A DNA stretch of 7,977 nt from UBA8828 sp964510855 (GTDB taxonomy: Bacteria; Verrucomicrobiota; Verrucomicrobiia; Opitutales; UBA953). The translations under genes were made by a program, and so were the position numbers. How positions within the stretch are numbered: the first letter of the stretch is position 1; each line of letters begins with the position of its first letter. The stretch covers positions 1 through 7,977 of the forward strand of contig CAZEDB010000038.1 of the NCBI GenBank assembly GCA_964510855.1, in the 5' to 3' direction. Below the pieces are notes generated by a model that was not told the DNA's origin, did no database searches, and saw only the letters and a program-made list of their open reading frames with translations. Of the stretch, positions 1 through 6,872 are shown piece by piece.

Positions 1-917
1 TCGGTCTCACTATTTTTAACCGGTTGATTACCCCCACGATGACCAAACTTTAATTTATAAGTCGAAGCACCGATCGCATGGGTGATGATTTGATGCCCAA
101 GACAAATACCGAAGGTAGGGAAATCTTTAATTAGGTCAGCGACGGCAGTGTGCGCGTAGCCAAGCGCAGCGGGATCACCAGGTCCGTTCGAAAGAAACAC
201 CGCATCAGGCTTAAGCTTACGAATCTCAGAGGCAGGTGTCGTAGCGGGGAAGACATGGACATCAAAACCCGCGTGACGGAGGCGACGGAAAATCGAGGTC
301 TTAGCCCCGAAGTCATAGGCAGCGACCTTATAGAACCGACGGCCAGTCTTAGCCTTGTAGAGCGTCGTGCCTGGAACCGTAAAAAGGCCGTCATCAAGCT
401 GCTTCTCAGCCAGACGATAAGGTGCCTTGCACGTCACCTCTTTAACGAAGTCGACGCCAACCAGACCTTTCCATTCTTTGGCACGGCGAACCGCTTCCTC
501 ATCGGTAAGACCTTCCGTCGATAGACAGGCTTTCATTACACCAGCGACGCGCAACTTCTTGGTCAACGCCCGCGTATCAATTCCCTCAATGCCCGGAATA
601 CCAGCCTTGGCTAACCACGAACCTAAATCCGTGGTTGCACGCCAACTTGAAACGATGGGGGAAAGTTCGCGCACAACAAATCCGGCAGCCTTGGGGCTAT
701 CGGACTCATGGTCTTGTTCGTTAATACCATAATTGCCAATCTGCGGCGCCGTCATGGTCACAATTTGACCAAAGTAAGAAGGGTCGGTGAGGATCTCCTG
801 ATAACCCGACATCGACGTGTTGAATACCGCTTCACCTACCACGGTCTTCTTAGCTCCAAACGCCCTCCCCCGATAGACGCTACCGTCTTCAAGGGCGAGG
901 ATTGCGTTAGATGCCAT
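1..917 (-). CDS. carA: Carbamoyl-phosphate synthase small (glutaminase) subunit, 3' end cut by window
   Basis: CarA hydrolyses glutamine and passes ammonia to CarB, which makes carbamoyl phosphate for arginine and pyrimidine synthesis in the cytoplasm. Reading the minus strand from the ATG at 917-915 gives 305 codons without a stop before the window ends. The N-terminal CarA domain is clear (FNTSMSGYQEILTDPSY near residues 32-48, GIEGIDTRALTKKLR near 115-130). The class I glutamine amidotransferase domain follows, with SNGPGDP and the nucleophile motif GICLGHQ; the Cys is residue 272, against Cys269 in E. coli. KFGHRGGNQPV lies near the visible end. The C-terminal His and Glu of the catalytic triad lie outside the window. 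The family is about 380 residues long, so roughly 75 are missing. It lies 88 nt downstream of queE on the same strand and may be read from the que transcript or from its own promoter. No clear ribosome binding site precedes the ATG; a hairpin abuts it instead. Confidence 0.96.
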   Translation of the reverse strand, partial: MASNAILALEDGSVYRGRAFGAKKTVVGEAVFNTSMSGYQEILTDPSYFGQIVTMTAPQIGNYGINEQDHESDSPKAAGFVVRELSPIVSSWRATTDLGSWLAKAGIPGIEGIDTRALTKKLRVAGVMKACLSTEGLTDEEAVRRAKEWKGLVGVDFVKEVTCKAPYRLAEKQLDDGLFTVPGTTLYKAKTGRRFYKVAAYDFGAKTSIFRRLRHAGFDVHVFPATTPASEIRKLKPDAVFLSNGPGDPAALGYAHTAVADLIKDFPTFGICLGHQIITHAIGASTYKLKFGHRGGNQPVKNSET

Positions 918-938
918 GAGTCCGTTTTGAAACGACTC
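918..938 (-). promoter_or_regulatory. Hairpin directly before the carA start codon
   Basis: The 21 bases before the carA ATG form an inverted repeat: GAGT at 918-921 pairs with ACTC at 935-938, and CGTT at 923-926 pairs with AACG at 931-934. There is a single bulged C at 922 and a four-base loop. In the carA mRNA this stem would occupy the position where a ribosome binding site is expected. It may affect translation or may be incidental. There is no U-run after it, so it is not a typical intrinsic terminator. Confidence 0.4.
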
Positions 939-1005
939 AACCGCTTAAGGGGAAGAAGAAAATCACTTGGACTAAGGAAATTTATCTAAATGCCAGCTCG
1001 GCTAC

Positions 1006-1677
1006 TCAGAAACCTCGGCTCAAGTCTCCGCCTAGGGGTGCGGGCGGACGGCTCCGGCTGTCCAAACTATCAGCCGCATAGGGCTTGTGAGCCTGCCAAC
1101 CAGCACGAAAAGGCGCCCCGCGCGTCTTTACCGCATCGGTGATAGCGGTAAGGACCTGAGGGTTTGCCCGCTGACCCCATTCAGGGTGGAGCCAGACGAT
1201 AGGGCAGGTCCAACCCCCCAGGGCGGCCTCCCACTTGCCGATACTTTCCGGGTCTTCGACGATGATTTTCAGTTCATGAGCGGCCGCTAAAGCCGCCGCT
1301 AGGGGCGGCTTAGCCCACTTAGGGCTAACCGTGACCCAAGTTAACCCCTCAGGTAGAGGAAAGGCCCCACAGGTCTCGAGGTGGACCGGAAGGCGATGCT
1401 GAGTAAGGGCGGCAACCAACGGATTGAGATCATGGATGCAGGGCTCCCCTCCGGTTAAGACCACGAACTCGGGTTGGCTCGCTGCAGCTTCGAGCGCAAG
1501 TGCCTCAGCCGTGAACCGTTCGATGTTTTTTGGGACATGATTAGGGTGCCAAGTTGAGGCGGCGTCGCACCAAGCACACTTAACCGGACAACCCTGAAGC
1601 CGAATAAAGAAGGCCTTACGTCCCAAGTGCACCCCCTCACCCTGCCAACTAAGGAATTTTTCGTTAACGGGATACAT
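1006..1677 (-). CDS. queE: 7-carboxy-7-deazaguanine synthase (radical SAM)
   Basis: QueE converts 6-carboxy-5,6,7,8-tetrahydropterin to 7-carboxy-7-deazaguanine, the ring-contraction step of preQ0 and queuosine synthesis. The 223-residue protein begins YPVNEKFLSWQGEG, the usual QueE opening. It carries the radical-SAM cluster motif CPVKCAWC with cysteines at 30, 34 and 37 (the canonical CX3CX2C spacing), and TGGEP at 75-79, the SAM-binding glycine-rich stretch. KIIVEDPES and WQAHKPYAADSLDSRSRP form the C-terminal part, which ends in a short Pro/Gly-rich tail. Length fits the family. The ATG shares one base with the queD stop (TGATG at 1679-1675), which points to translational coupling and supports this start. 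No independent ribosome binding site is visible. Confidence 0.95.
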   Translation of the reverse strand: MYPVNEKFLSWQGEGVHLGRKAFFIRLQGCPVKCAWCDAASTWHPNHVPKNIERFTAEALALEAAASQPEFVVLTGGEPCIHDLNPLVAALTQHRLPVHLETCGAFPLPEGLTWVTVSPKWAKPPLAAALAAAHELKIIVEDPESIGKWEAALGGWTCPIVWLHPEWGQRANPQVLTAITDAVKTRGAPFRAGWQAHKPYAADSLDSRSRPPAPLGGDLSRGF

Positions 1678-2105
1678 CAGGGCACAAACCGCACCGAGTT
1701 ACGGGCATCTTCGTGCAACTCAATTTCAGCAATCCAAGCTCGCTCGCTCGTCTCTCGACGCACCAAGGGGTCAAGCGCGGAAAAAATATGGCGAGCGATA
1801 CCTTCGGCCGAGGCGTTCTCAACTACGAGCAACTTAAAGAGGGTAGCTTGTTTCGTCTTCACCCAAGCAAGCTCAGGATCCGAAGCCGAAAGCACACAGG
1901 CATGATCTAGGTGCTCATCGATCCAAGCCTTAAGAAAACGGAGGTTACCAAAATCAACTACGAAGCCGTGAGCATCAAGTTCGCGACAAGCAAAGGTAAG
2001 CGAGATAGACCAGCTGTGGCCGTGAATAAAGGCGCAGTGGCCAGCATGTCGATGTTGACGATGGGCAAAAGGAATATCCGCGTAGACTTTGCGGCAGGTA
2101 AGCAT
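1677..2105 (-). CDS. queD: 6-carboxy-5,6,7,8-tetrahydropterin synthase
   Basis: QueD converts 7,8-dihydroneopterin triphosphate to 6-carboxytetrahydropterin, the step before QueE. The 142-residue protein has the PTPS-fold zinc ligands His15, His28 and His30 (the latter two in HGHSW). Cys24, four residues before His28, matches the catalytic Cys27 of E. coli QueD. The pair Asp67-His68 in LDHACVL and Glu132 near the C-terminus match the remaining catalytic positions. It is about 20 residues longer than E. coli QueD; the extra length lies between LDHACVL and ENASAEGIA. The ATG lies 3 nt after the queC stop and the stop overlaps the queE start, so the gene is the middle of a three-gene translationally packed unit. 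Confidence 0.94.
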   Translation of the reverse strand: MLTCRKVYADIPFAHRQHRHAGHCAFIHGHSWSISLTFACRELDAHGFVVDFGNLRFLKAWIDEHLDHACVLSASDPELAWVKTKQATLFKLLVVENASAEGIARHIFSALDPLVRRETSERAWIAEIELHEDARNSVRFVP

Positions 2106-2108
2106 GAC

Positions 2109-2765
2109 TTACTCGTAACGAACGGGGTCAGGAATGCCAGCCTTGGAAAAAGCCTCGCGACGCTCGACACAAGTCCCGCAGCGACCGCAGGGGTTAGCCC
2201 CGCCAACATAGCACGACCAAGTTAAGGCCAAGGGGGCAGCTAATTCAGCCCCGCGACGGACAATGGCCGCCTTATCCCAGTCCACAAAGGGTCGCTCAAG
2301 TTTCACCGGGTGCCAATCACAGAGGCCCAAGGCTTGATCCATCGCCGCAGCAAAAGCCGGACGGCAATCGGGGTAAATCGCATGATCGCCGCCGTGCGCA
2401 CCGTAAACCACACTGTCTGACTTGGTAGCTACGGCCCAACTTCCTGCTAGGGAAAGAAAAAGCATATTCCGATTGGGCACCACGGTCGACTTCATCGACT
2501 CGGCTTCATAATGACCCTCAGGAACATTAATCGAAGCATCGGTCAGAGCATTGCCGCCCATCAAGGCGGTTACGGATTGGATATCCACGACTCGATGCTC
2601 AATGCCATAGTGACGAGCAACGGACTGGGCGGAGGTAATTTCCCGGCGATGCCGTTGACCATAGTCCACCGTCAGCGCCCGAACCTGCCGCCCCTCGGCA
2701 AGCAAGTGCGCCAATAAGACAGTCGAATCAACACCGCCTGAAAGGATAAGGATGGAAGAGGCCAC
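2109..2765 (-). CDS. queC: 7-cyano-7-deazaguanine (preQ0) synthase, GTG start
   Basis: QueC uses ATP and ammonia to turn 7-carboxy-7-deazaguanine into preQ0, the precursor of queuosine. The 218-residue protein starts with the PP-loop ATP pyrophosphatase motif SGGVDST (residues 9-15), followed by LTVDYGQRHRRE, VPNRNMLFLSLA (96-107) and YPDCR (131-135). A four-cysteine zinc site lies near the end (Cys185, Cys193, Cys196, Cys199). Start choice: the codon at 2765-2763 is GTG. The upstream in-frame codons reach a TAA eight codons earlier with no ATG, GTG or TTG between, so GTG is the only reasonable start, and it places the PP-loop at the usual distance. It is the first gene of the que unit. No Shine-Dalgarno is visible, and I recognise no preQ1 riboswitch in the leader. 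Confidence 0.94.
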   Translation of the reverse strand: MASSILILSGGVDSTVLLAHLLAEGRQVRALTVDYGQRHRREITSAQSVARHYGIEHRVVDIQSVTALMGGNALTDASINVPEGHYEAESMKSTVVPNRNMLFLSLAGSWAVATKSDSVVYGAHGGDHAIYPDCRPAFAAAMDQALGLCDWHPVKLERPFVDWDKAAIVRRGAELAAPLALTWSCYVGGANPCGRCGTCVERREAFSKAGIPDPVRYE

Positions 2766-2870
2766 AGCGATACTTGCAGAAAAAGATTAGGATTTAAGAA
2801 CCCTAGACAGGAAAGACTTAAAAGTGGCATTGTCTATTCCCTGCCCCCACCGTTAAACCCTTCTGCCATT

Positions 2871-2904
2871 CCCTAGCCCCCAAGTCCCCTATTCCCCTAT
2901 CCCC
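2871..2904 (-). promoter_or_regulatory. G-quadruplex motif in the queC leader
   Basis: On the minus strand there are five guanine tracts of 4, 4, 4, 5 and 3 bases, separated by loops of 3, 4, 4 and 3 bases. On the plus strand these are C-tracts at 2901-2904, 2894-2897, 2886-2889, 2877-2881 and 2871-2873. This satisfies the standard four-tract, loops of 1-7 definition with a tract to spare. It lies 106-139 nt upstream of the queC GTG on the sense strand, so an mRNA beginning upstream would carry it as an RNA quadruplex. A role is inferred only; the block may be part of the neighbouring heptad repeat. Confidence 0.55.
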
Positions 2905-2911
2905 AATTTTT

Positions 2912-2931
2912 TTAATTCTTAATTCTTAATT
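2912..2931. repeat. AT-rich heptamer tandem repeat, left of gap
   Basis: Nearly three exact tandem copies of TTAATTC (2912-2918, 2919-2925, and 2926-2931 truncated by the gap). The first bases after the gap, TTAATTT, fit the same unit, so the array probably continues through the unsequenced stretch. Confidence 0.75.
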
Positions 2932-3031
2932 NNNNNNNNNNNNNNNNNNNNNNNNNNNNNNNNNNNNNNNNNNNNNNNNNNNNNNNNNNNNNNNNNNNNN
3001 NNNNNNNNNNNNNNNNNNNNNNNNNNNNNNN
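2932..3031. other. Assembly gap (100 N)
   Basis: Exactly 100 undetermined bases inside a heptamer repeat array. The round number indicates a placeholder, so the true size is unknown. Confidence 0.97.
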
Positions 3032-3080
3032 TTAATTTCTTACCCCTTTCTACCTTCTACTTTCTACCTCATCCCTCTCC
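3032..3080. repeat. Pyrimidine-rich heptamer repeats before purH
   Basis: Right of the gap the sequence keeps a 7-bp period: CTTTCTA (3046-3052), CCTTCTA (3053-3059) and CTTTCTA (3060-3066), with looser heptads on both sides. The array reaches to within about 8 bases of the purH ATG, so the purH leader is nearly pure pyrimidine and has no ribosome binding site. Confidence 0.7.
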
Positions 3081-3087
3081 CGCCCCC

Positions 3088-4547
3088 ATGCCTCTCGCCC
3101 TTCTTTCTGTCTCCGATAAAACGGGTCTCGTACCTTTCGCCACTGCGCTCGTGAAGCAGCATGGTTACAAACTCTTATCGACCGGGGGCACCTCAAAACT
3201 CCTGCGTGAAGCAGGCCTCCCTGTAACCGATGTCAGCGACCACACGGGCTCACCTGAGATTATGGAAGGTCGCGTTAAGACTCTCCACCCTAAGGTGCAC
3301 GGAGGATTACTTTGCCGCCGGGACTCTACTGAGCACCTCGCTGAAGCCAAAGCCAACGGCATTGAACTCATCGATCTCGTAGTCGTGAACCTTTACCCTT
3401 TTGAGCAAACCGTGGCTAAGCCTAACTGTGCCTTCGAGGATGCAATTGAAAATATCGATATTGGCGGGCCTTCCATGCTGCGCAGTGCCGCCAAAAATCA
3501 CGCTTCCGTCAGCGTGGTCACCGACCCGGCGGATTATGAACGAGTGCTCGCTGCTTTGGCTGCACCCGAACAACTCGCCGAGCTGCGTCGCGACTTAGCC
3601 TTAAAAGTCTTCCAACGTACTGCCGCTTACGATGCCGCGATTGCTAACTATCTTGAATCCCAGACTGAGCCAGGAATTGGAAACGTGCTAGGGCTGCCTT
3701 CTCGCTTCTCGATCACTCTCCCGATTGCGCAGCGTTTGCGCTACGGCGAAAACCCGCATCAACAAGCTGCGCTTTACGGCAGCTTCCACGAAGCCTTCGA
3801 GCAACTGCAGGGGAAGGAACTGAGTTTTAACAACATCCTCGATATCACCGCCGCAACCTACCTGATTGGTGAGTTTGAGAAACCTACCTTAGCTATCCTC
3901 AAGCACACCAATCCCTGCGGTGCGGCCTCAGCCCCCACCCTGCTCGAGGCGTGGCACCAAGCCTTTGAAACCGACCGCCAAGCCCCGTTTGGGGGGATTA
4001 TCGTGATGAACCGCACGGTCGATAAAGCGCTGGCTGAAGCCATCGCCGAAATCTTCTCTGAGGTCATTATCGCCCCAGAATTCGACGCTGAGGCTGCGGC
4101 AATTTTTGCTAAGAAAAAGAACATACGACTGATGCGTGCCAAAGTTGGTCTACGAGCCGACACGCTCCGCGAAGTTCGTTCCGTCATCGGGGGCGTACTC
4201 GTGCAAGACCGCGATCATAAGCCAGTCAATCCCCGCGAGTTCAAGGTCGTGACCAAGCGCGCACCTAGCGCCGCTGAGATGGAAGCCATGCTCTTTGGCT
4301 GGCGCGTGGTCCGGCATATTAAATCCAATGCCATCGTTTATGCTGGTCGCGAACGTACGCTCGGGGTGGGGGCGGGCCAGATGTCGCGCGTTGATTCCTC
4401 GCGTATTGCGGTCTGGAAAGCCGGCGAAGCGAAGCTCGCCCTGCAAGGCTCAGCCGTCTGCTCCGATGCCTTCTTCCCCTTCCCTGATGGGCTCTTGGCC
4501 GCCGCTGATGCGGGTGCAACCTGTGCCATTCAACCCGGCGGCTCAGT
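3088..4547 (+). CDS. purH: Bifunctional AICAR formyltransferase/IMP cyclohydrolase, 3' end lost in gap
   Basis: PurH carries out the last two steps of IMP synthesis: formylation of AICAR by 10-formyl-THF and cyclisation of FAICAR. The N-terminal MGS-like cyclohydrolase domain (about 1-150) has LLSVSDKTGL, LLSTGGTSKLL (29-39) and GRVKTLHPKVHGGLL (61-75). The transformylase domain has RLRYGENPHQ (216-225), the catalytic Lys272-His273 in LKHTNPCG, SNAIVYA (413-419), GAGQMSRVDS (428-437) and SDAFFPFPDGL (459-469). The reading frame is open to IQPGGSV (residue 487) and then enters the gap; the family ends about 26 residues later. The ATG gives the usual family N-terminus (MPLALLSVSD). The pyrimidine-rich leader has no Shine-Dalgarno. 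The bases after the gap belong to fabD, not to this gene. Confidence 0.96.
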
Positions 4548-4647
4548 NNNNNNNNNNNNNNNNNNNNNNNNNNNNNNNNNNNNNNNNNNNNNNNNNNNNN
4601 NNNNNNNNNNNNNNNNNNNNNNNNNNNNNNNNNNNNNNNNNNNNNNN
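4548..4647. other. Assembly gap (100 N) between convergent purH and fabD
   Basis: Exactly 100 undetermined bases, again a placeholder. The C-terminus of PurH (about 26 residues) and that of FabD (about 80 residues) both fall here. Together with two stops they need roughly 320 bp, more than the gap allows. Any terminator between the convergent genes is also hidden. Confidence 0.97.
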
Positions 4648-5333
4648 GTGTTGGTGTAAACGGTGACCTTAGGTGCAGCAAAAGGAATGTCCTTAAGGTA
4701 GGCCGCGAAAGCAGCGCGGGCAGGCTCCATCAAGCGACTATGGTAAGCACCCGCAACCGTGAGAGCCTTGACGAGCTTGAAAGCGCCGAACTCTTTCGCG
4801 CGAGGTAGGGCGGCGGCAATTTTGTCGGCATCGCCCGAAATCACGACCTGACCAGGGCAATTGAAATTAGCGGCCTGAATGTCAAAGGCCTCGCACAGCT
4901 TAGCAATTTCTTCGCGAGTACCACCGATGACCGCGGCCATACCGCCTTTAGAGGACTCACAGGCCTGCTGCATGAGACGACCGCGCTCAGCGACAATCTT
5001 AAGTCCAGTTTCAAAATCCCACACACCCGCAAAAGCATAAGCCGTTAACTCACCGAGAGAGAGACCTAAACAGGCTTTGAGATCGTTGAGGTGACCGCGC
5101 TCACGCAAGATCTCCGCGAGGGCATACCCTTGCACATAAAGCGCAGGCTGACAGACCCGGGTTTCGGTTAAAGTCTCACCCGGTCCGTTAAAACAAATCT
5201 CTTTAAGATCAAACGGTAGCACCTTGGCAGCGCGGTCGTAGAGAGCCTTGGCGGTCGCACTTCCCTCGTAGAGAGACTTACCCATACCGACGACTTGGGC
5301 GCCTTGGCCTGAAAACAGGAGAGCAGTAGACAT
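4648..5333 (-). CDS. fabD: Malonyl-CoA:ACP transacylase, 3' end lost in gap
   Basis: FabD moves the malonyl group from CoA to acyl carrier protein to supply type II fatty acid synthesis. The 228 visible residues begin with LLFSGQGAQ (5-13), the usual opening. The nucleophile elbow GLSLGE (90-95) puts the active serine at residue 92, as in E. coli FabD, but the usual His before it is Leu. Arg117 (in ERGRLMQQA), the stretch GQVVISG (161-167) and the catalytic His198 (AYHSRLM) are present. The coding frame enters the gap after VTVYTN; about 80 C-terminal residues, including the conserved Gln of the oxyanion region, are missing. The ATG lies 19 nt after the parB stop, so the gene is probably the last of a LysM-parB-fabD transcript. 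No clear Shine-Dalgarno is visible. Confidence 0.95.
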
Positions 5334-5352
5334 AGAGAAAATTTAGTCGCAA

Positions 5353-6264
5353 CTAGCCTTTAAGACCAAGCTTCTCGAGAATGCGCTGTAAGTCTTCATC
5401 ACCGGAGTAGCGAATCGAGATAACACCCTTAGCACCTCGACGTTGGACCTGAACAGGAGCGGCCAGATGGGTCGTCAGTCGACGCTGAACATCTTCAAGT
5501 GCTTGGGCTACACGACGTCGACGATCGCCCGGCTTAGGGGCAGCGAGTTGACGCACTAACTTCTCGGCAGCCCGTACCGAAAGGTCGTCTTGGACGATAC
5601 GACGGGCGGCTTGGATTTGCTGGGCGGCCTGCTCAAGGCCAAGTAGGACCTTAGCGTGACCGGCACTAATCTTACCCTTACTAAGGTAGCCTAAAACTTC
5701 GCGATCAAGTTGGAGTAGGCGTACAGAGTTAGCGACTGTGGCACGGGGCTTACCCAGGCGCTCGGCCACCGCATCCTGGGTAAGTTTAAAGTCACGCATT
5801 AACGAAGCGATACCTAGGGCTTCATCGACGGGATTAAGGTCCGCGCGTTGTAAGTTTTCTACGAGGGCGAGCACCGCACTAGCGGCATCGCTGACCTCAA
5901 GCACACGAGCAGGGATAACTTTAATGCCTAATTGGCGGAAAGCACGTAACCGACGTTCACCCGCGATGAGCTCAAACCCCGTACCCAATTTACGCACCAC
6001 AATCGGCTGCATCAGGCCTTCAGCACGGATTGATTCGGCCAACTCCTTAATACCGGCTTCGTCAAACTCACGGCGGGGTTGGCGCGGATTGGGGACAATG
6101 GAGGCGACGGCTACATCCAAGATACCTGCGGGTTGCTGAGGTGCAGGCGTGCTCGAGGTTATGGGAGGTACCGAAGCTGCAGGGCTATCCGACTTACCTG
6201 CGCCACCGGAAATAAGATTACCCAGGCCACGCCCGAGATTAGTTTTTTTAGGAGGATTGCTCAT
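5353..6264 (-). CDS. parB: ParB/Spo0J-family chromosome partitioning protein
   Basis: ParB is a CTP-dependent clamp that loads at centromere-like parS sites and, with the ParA ATPase, segregates replication origins. The 303-residue protein has the N-terminal ParA-contacting motif LGRGLGNLI (10-18), a low-complexity Ser/Pro linker (24-46), and the nuclease-fold CTPase domain with PNPRQPRREFD (58-68), GERRLRA (102-108) and ENLQRADLNPVDEA (136-149). A helix-turn-helix follows (about 160-183, LTQDAVAERLGKPRATVAN), then SAGHAKVLLGL (200-210) and a C-terminal dimerisation segment ending in EDLQRILEKLG. It is full length for the family. No parA lies next to it, and I found no full parS palindrome in the window. 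It starts 12 nt after the LysM gene stop. The distance to the next ATG and the start of the ParA motif support this start. Confidence 0.96.
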   Translation of the reverse strand: MSNPPKKTNLGRGLGNLISGGAGKSDSPAASVPPITSSTPAPQQPAGILDVAVASIVPNPRQPRREFDEAGIKELAESIRAEGLMQPIVVRKLGTGFELIAGERRLRAFRQLGIKVIPARVLEVSDAASAVLALVENLQRADLNPVDEALGIASLMRDFKLTQDAVAERLGKPRATVANSVRLLQLDREVLGYLSKGKISAGHAKVLLGLEQAAQQIQAARRIVQDDLSVRAAEKLVRQLAAPKPGDRRRRVAQALEDVQRRLTTHLAAPVQVQRRGAKGVISIRYSGDEDLQRILEKLGLKG

Positions 6265-6276
6265 GACCTAGATGCT

Positions 6277-6858
6277 TTATGGTTGGGGTAAGAAAATTTC
6301 CTCGTCCACGCGTAGAGCGTTGGGGTTCTCCATCTGGTTGGCCTTTAGAATCCACTCAACCTTAGAGTTATTCCGACGGGCAATCGCACTGATGGTATCG
6401 CCTGGGCGAACTTTGTAACGAATGCCCGTGCGCGGCATATCAGGGGGCAATTCAGGCGCGGCGGTTGGAGTGCTTGGAGTCGTTGCAGCCGTGGGAGCTA
6501 CACTCGTAACCGTAGGAGCGGGTGTGCCGGACGAACCTACGGGGGTGCGTGCAGCTAGCGCTTGATTGACCTGTTTAGTAAAGGTCGCAAACGCACGATC
6601 CAAATCAGCACGTAGCCCAGCTTGACGACGGTCCACTTCCGCTAAGAGCGTTTCGCGATCGGTATTCGGGGCGCCTGCTGGACGTTTACGCAGGTTAGCA
6701 ACCTCGGCTTGAAGGTCATTGAGCTGCTGGGAAACTTTAGCGACCTCGGTGCGAAGCTCTGCGATATCTTGCTCTAGACCCGCTACCTGACGTCCAGTAG
6801 GTTGCTGAGCCGATAGCGAAAGAGTTGAGAGGGCAAATAGAGCTGCCAAGCGAAACAT
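6277..6858 (-). CDS. Secreted coiled-coil protein with C-terminal LysM domain
   Basis: The 193-residue product has a signal peptide (MFRLAALFALSTLSLSA, cleavage likely before QQ), a coiled coil with heptad leucines/valines at about 25-58, a second charged helical stretch (65-100), and a Pro/Thr/Ala linker (104-140). A LysM domain follows at 147-192 (YKVRPGDTISAIARRNNSKVEWILKAN begins it). LysM binds N-acetylglucosamine in peptidoglycan, so a cell-wall-anchored periplasmic or outer-membrane-facing protein is likely; no enzymatic domain is present. Start choice: the frame is open upstream to a GTG at 6960, but those 34 residues are not signal-like and overlap a structured intergenic element, whereas the ATG at 6858 opens the signal peptide. 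It is the first gene before parB and fabD. No specific family name is recognised. Confidence 0.85.
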   Translation of the reverse strand: MFRLAALFALSTLSLSAQQPTGRQVAGLEQDIAELRTEVAKVSQQLNDLQAEVANLRKRPAGAPNTDRETLLAEVDRRQAGLRADLDRAFATFTKQVNQALAARTPVGSSGTPAPTVTSVAPTAATTPSTPTAAPELPPDMPRTGIRYKVRPGDTISAIARRNNSKVEWILKANQMENPNALRVDEEIFLPQP

Positions 6859-6872
6859 AGGTCGGAGATGCT

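Larger units (their letters stand above)
2766..3087. other. Divergent intergenic region queC/purH
   Basis: This gene-free stretch separates queC (minus) from purH (plus) and must hold the promoters of both, but I see no convincing -35/-10 pair. It contains a C-tract block (2871-2904), AT-rich heptads up to the gap, the 100-N gap, and pyrimidine-rich heptads running up to the purH ATG. A 6-bp inverted repeat, TAGACA (2804-2809) with TGTCTA (2831-2836), encloses 21 bases in the queC leader; it is too weak to interpret. Confidence 0.8.

Noticed and set aside
131..732. Open frames on either strand overlapping carA
   Set aside because: They are shadows of carA. The carA frame is continuous over 305 codons and carries all family motifs.
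2299..2315. parS-like half site GTTTCAC within queC
   Set aside because: Only one half of the palindrome is present; the other half does not match.
2766..2870. preQ1 riboswitch upstream of queC
   Set aside because: No stem-loop with an A-rich tail resembling class I, II or III preQ1 riboswitches was found. The 6-bp TAGACA/TGTCTA repeat is too weak.
4548..4659. Reading purH through the N block to a stop at 4657-4659, and fabD through the N block into purH
   Set aside because: The frame after a 100-N placeholder is arbitrary. The post-gap VLV residues and the fabD TEPPG ending are antisense or out-of-frame readings of the neighbouring gene.
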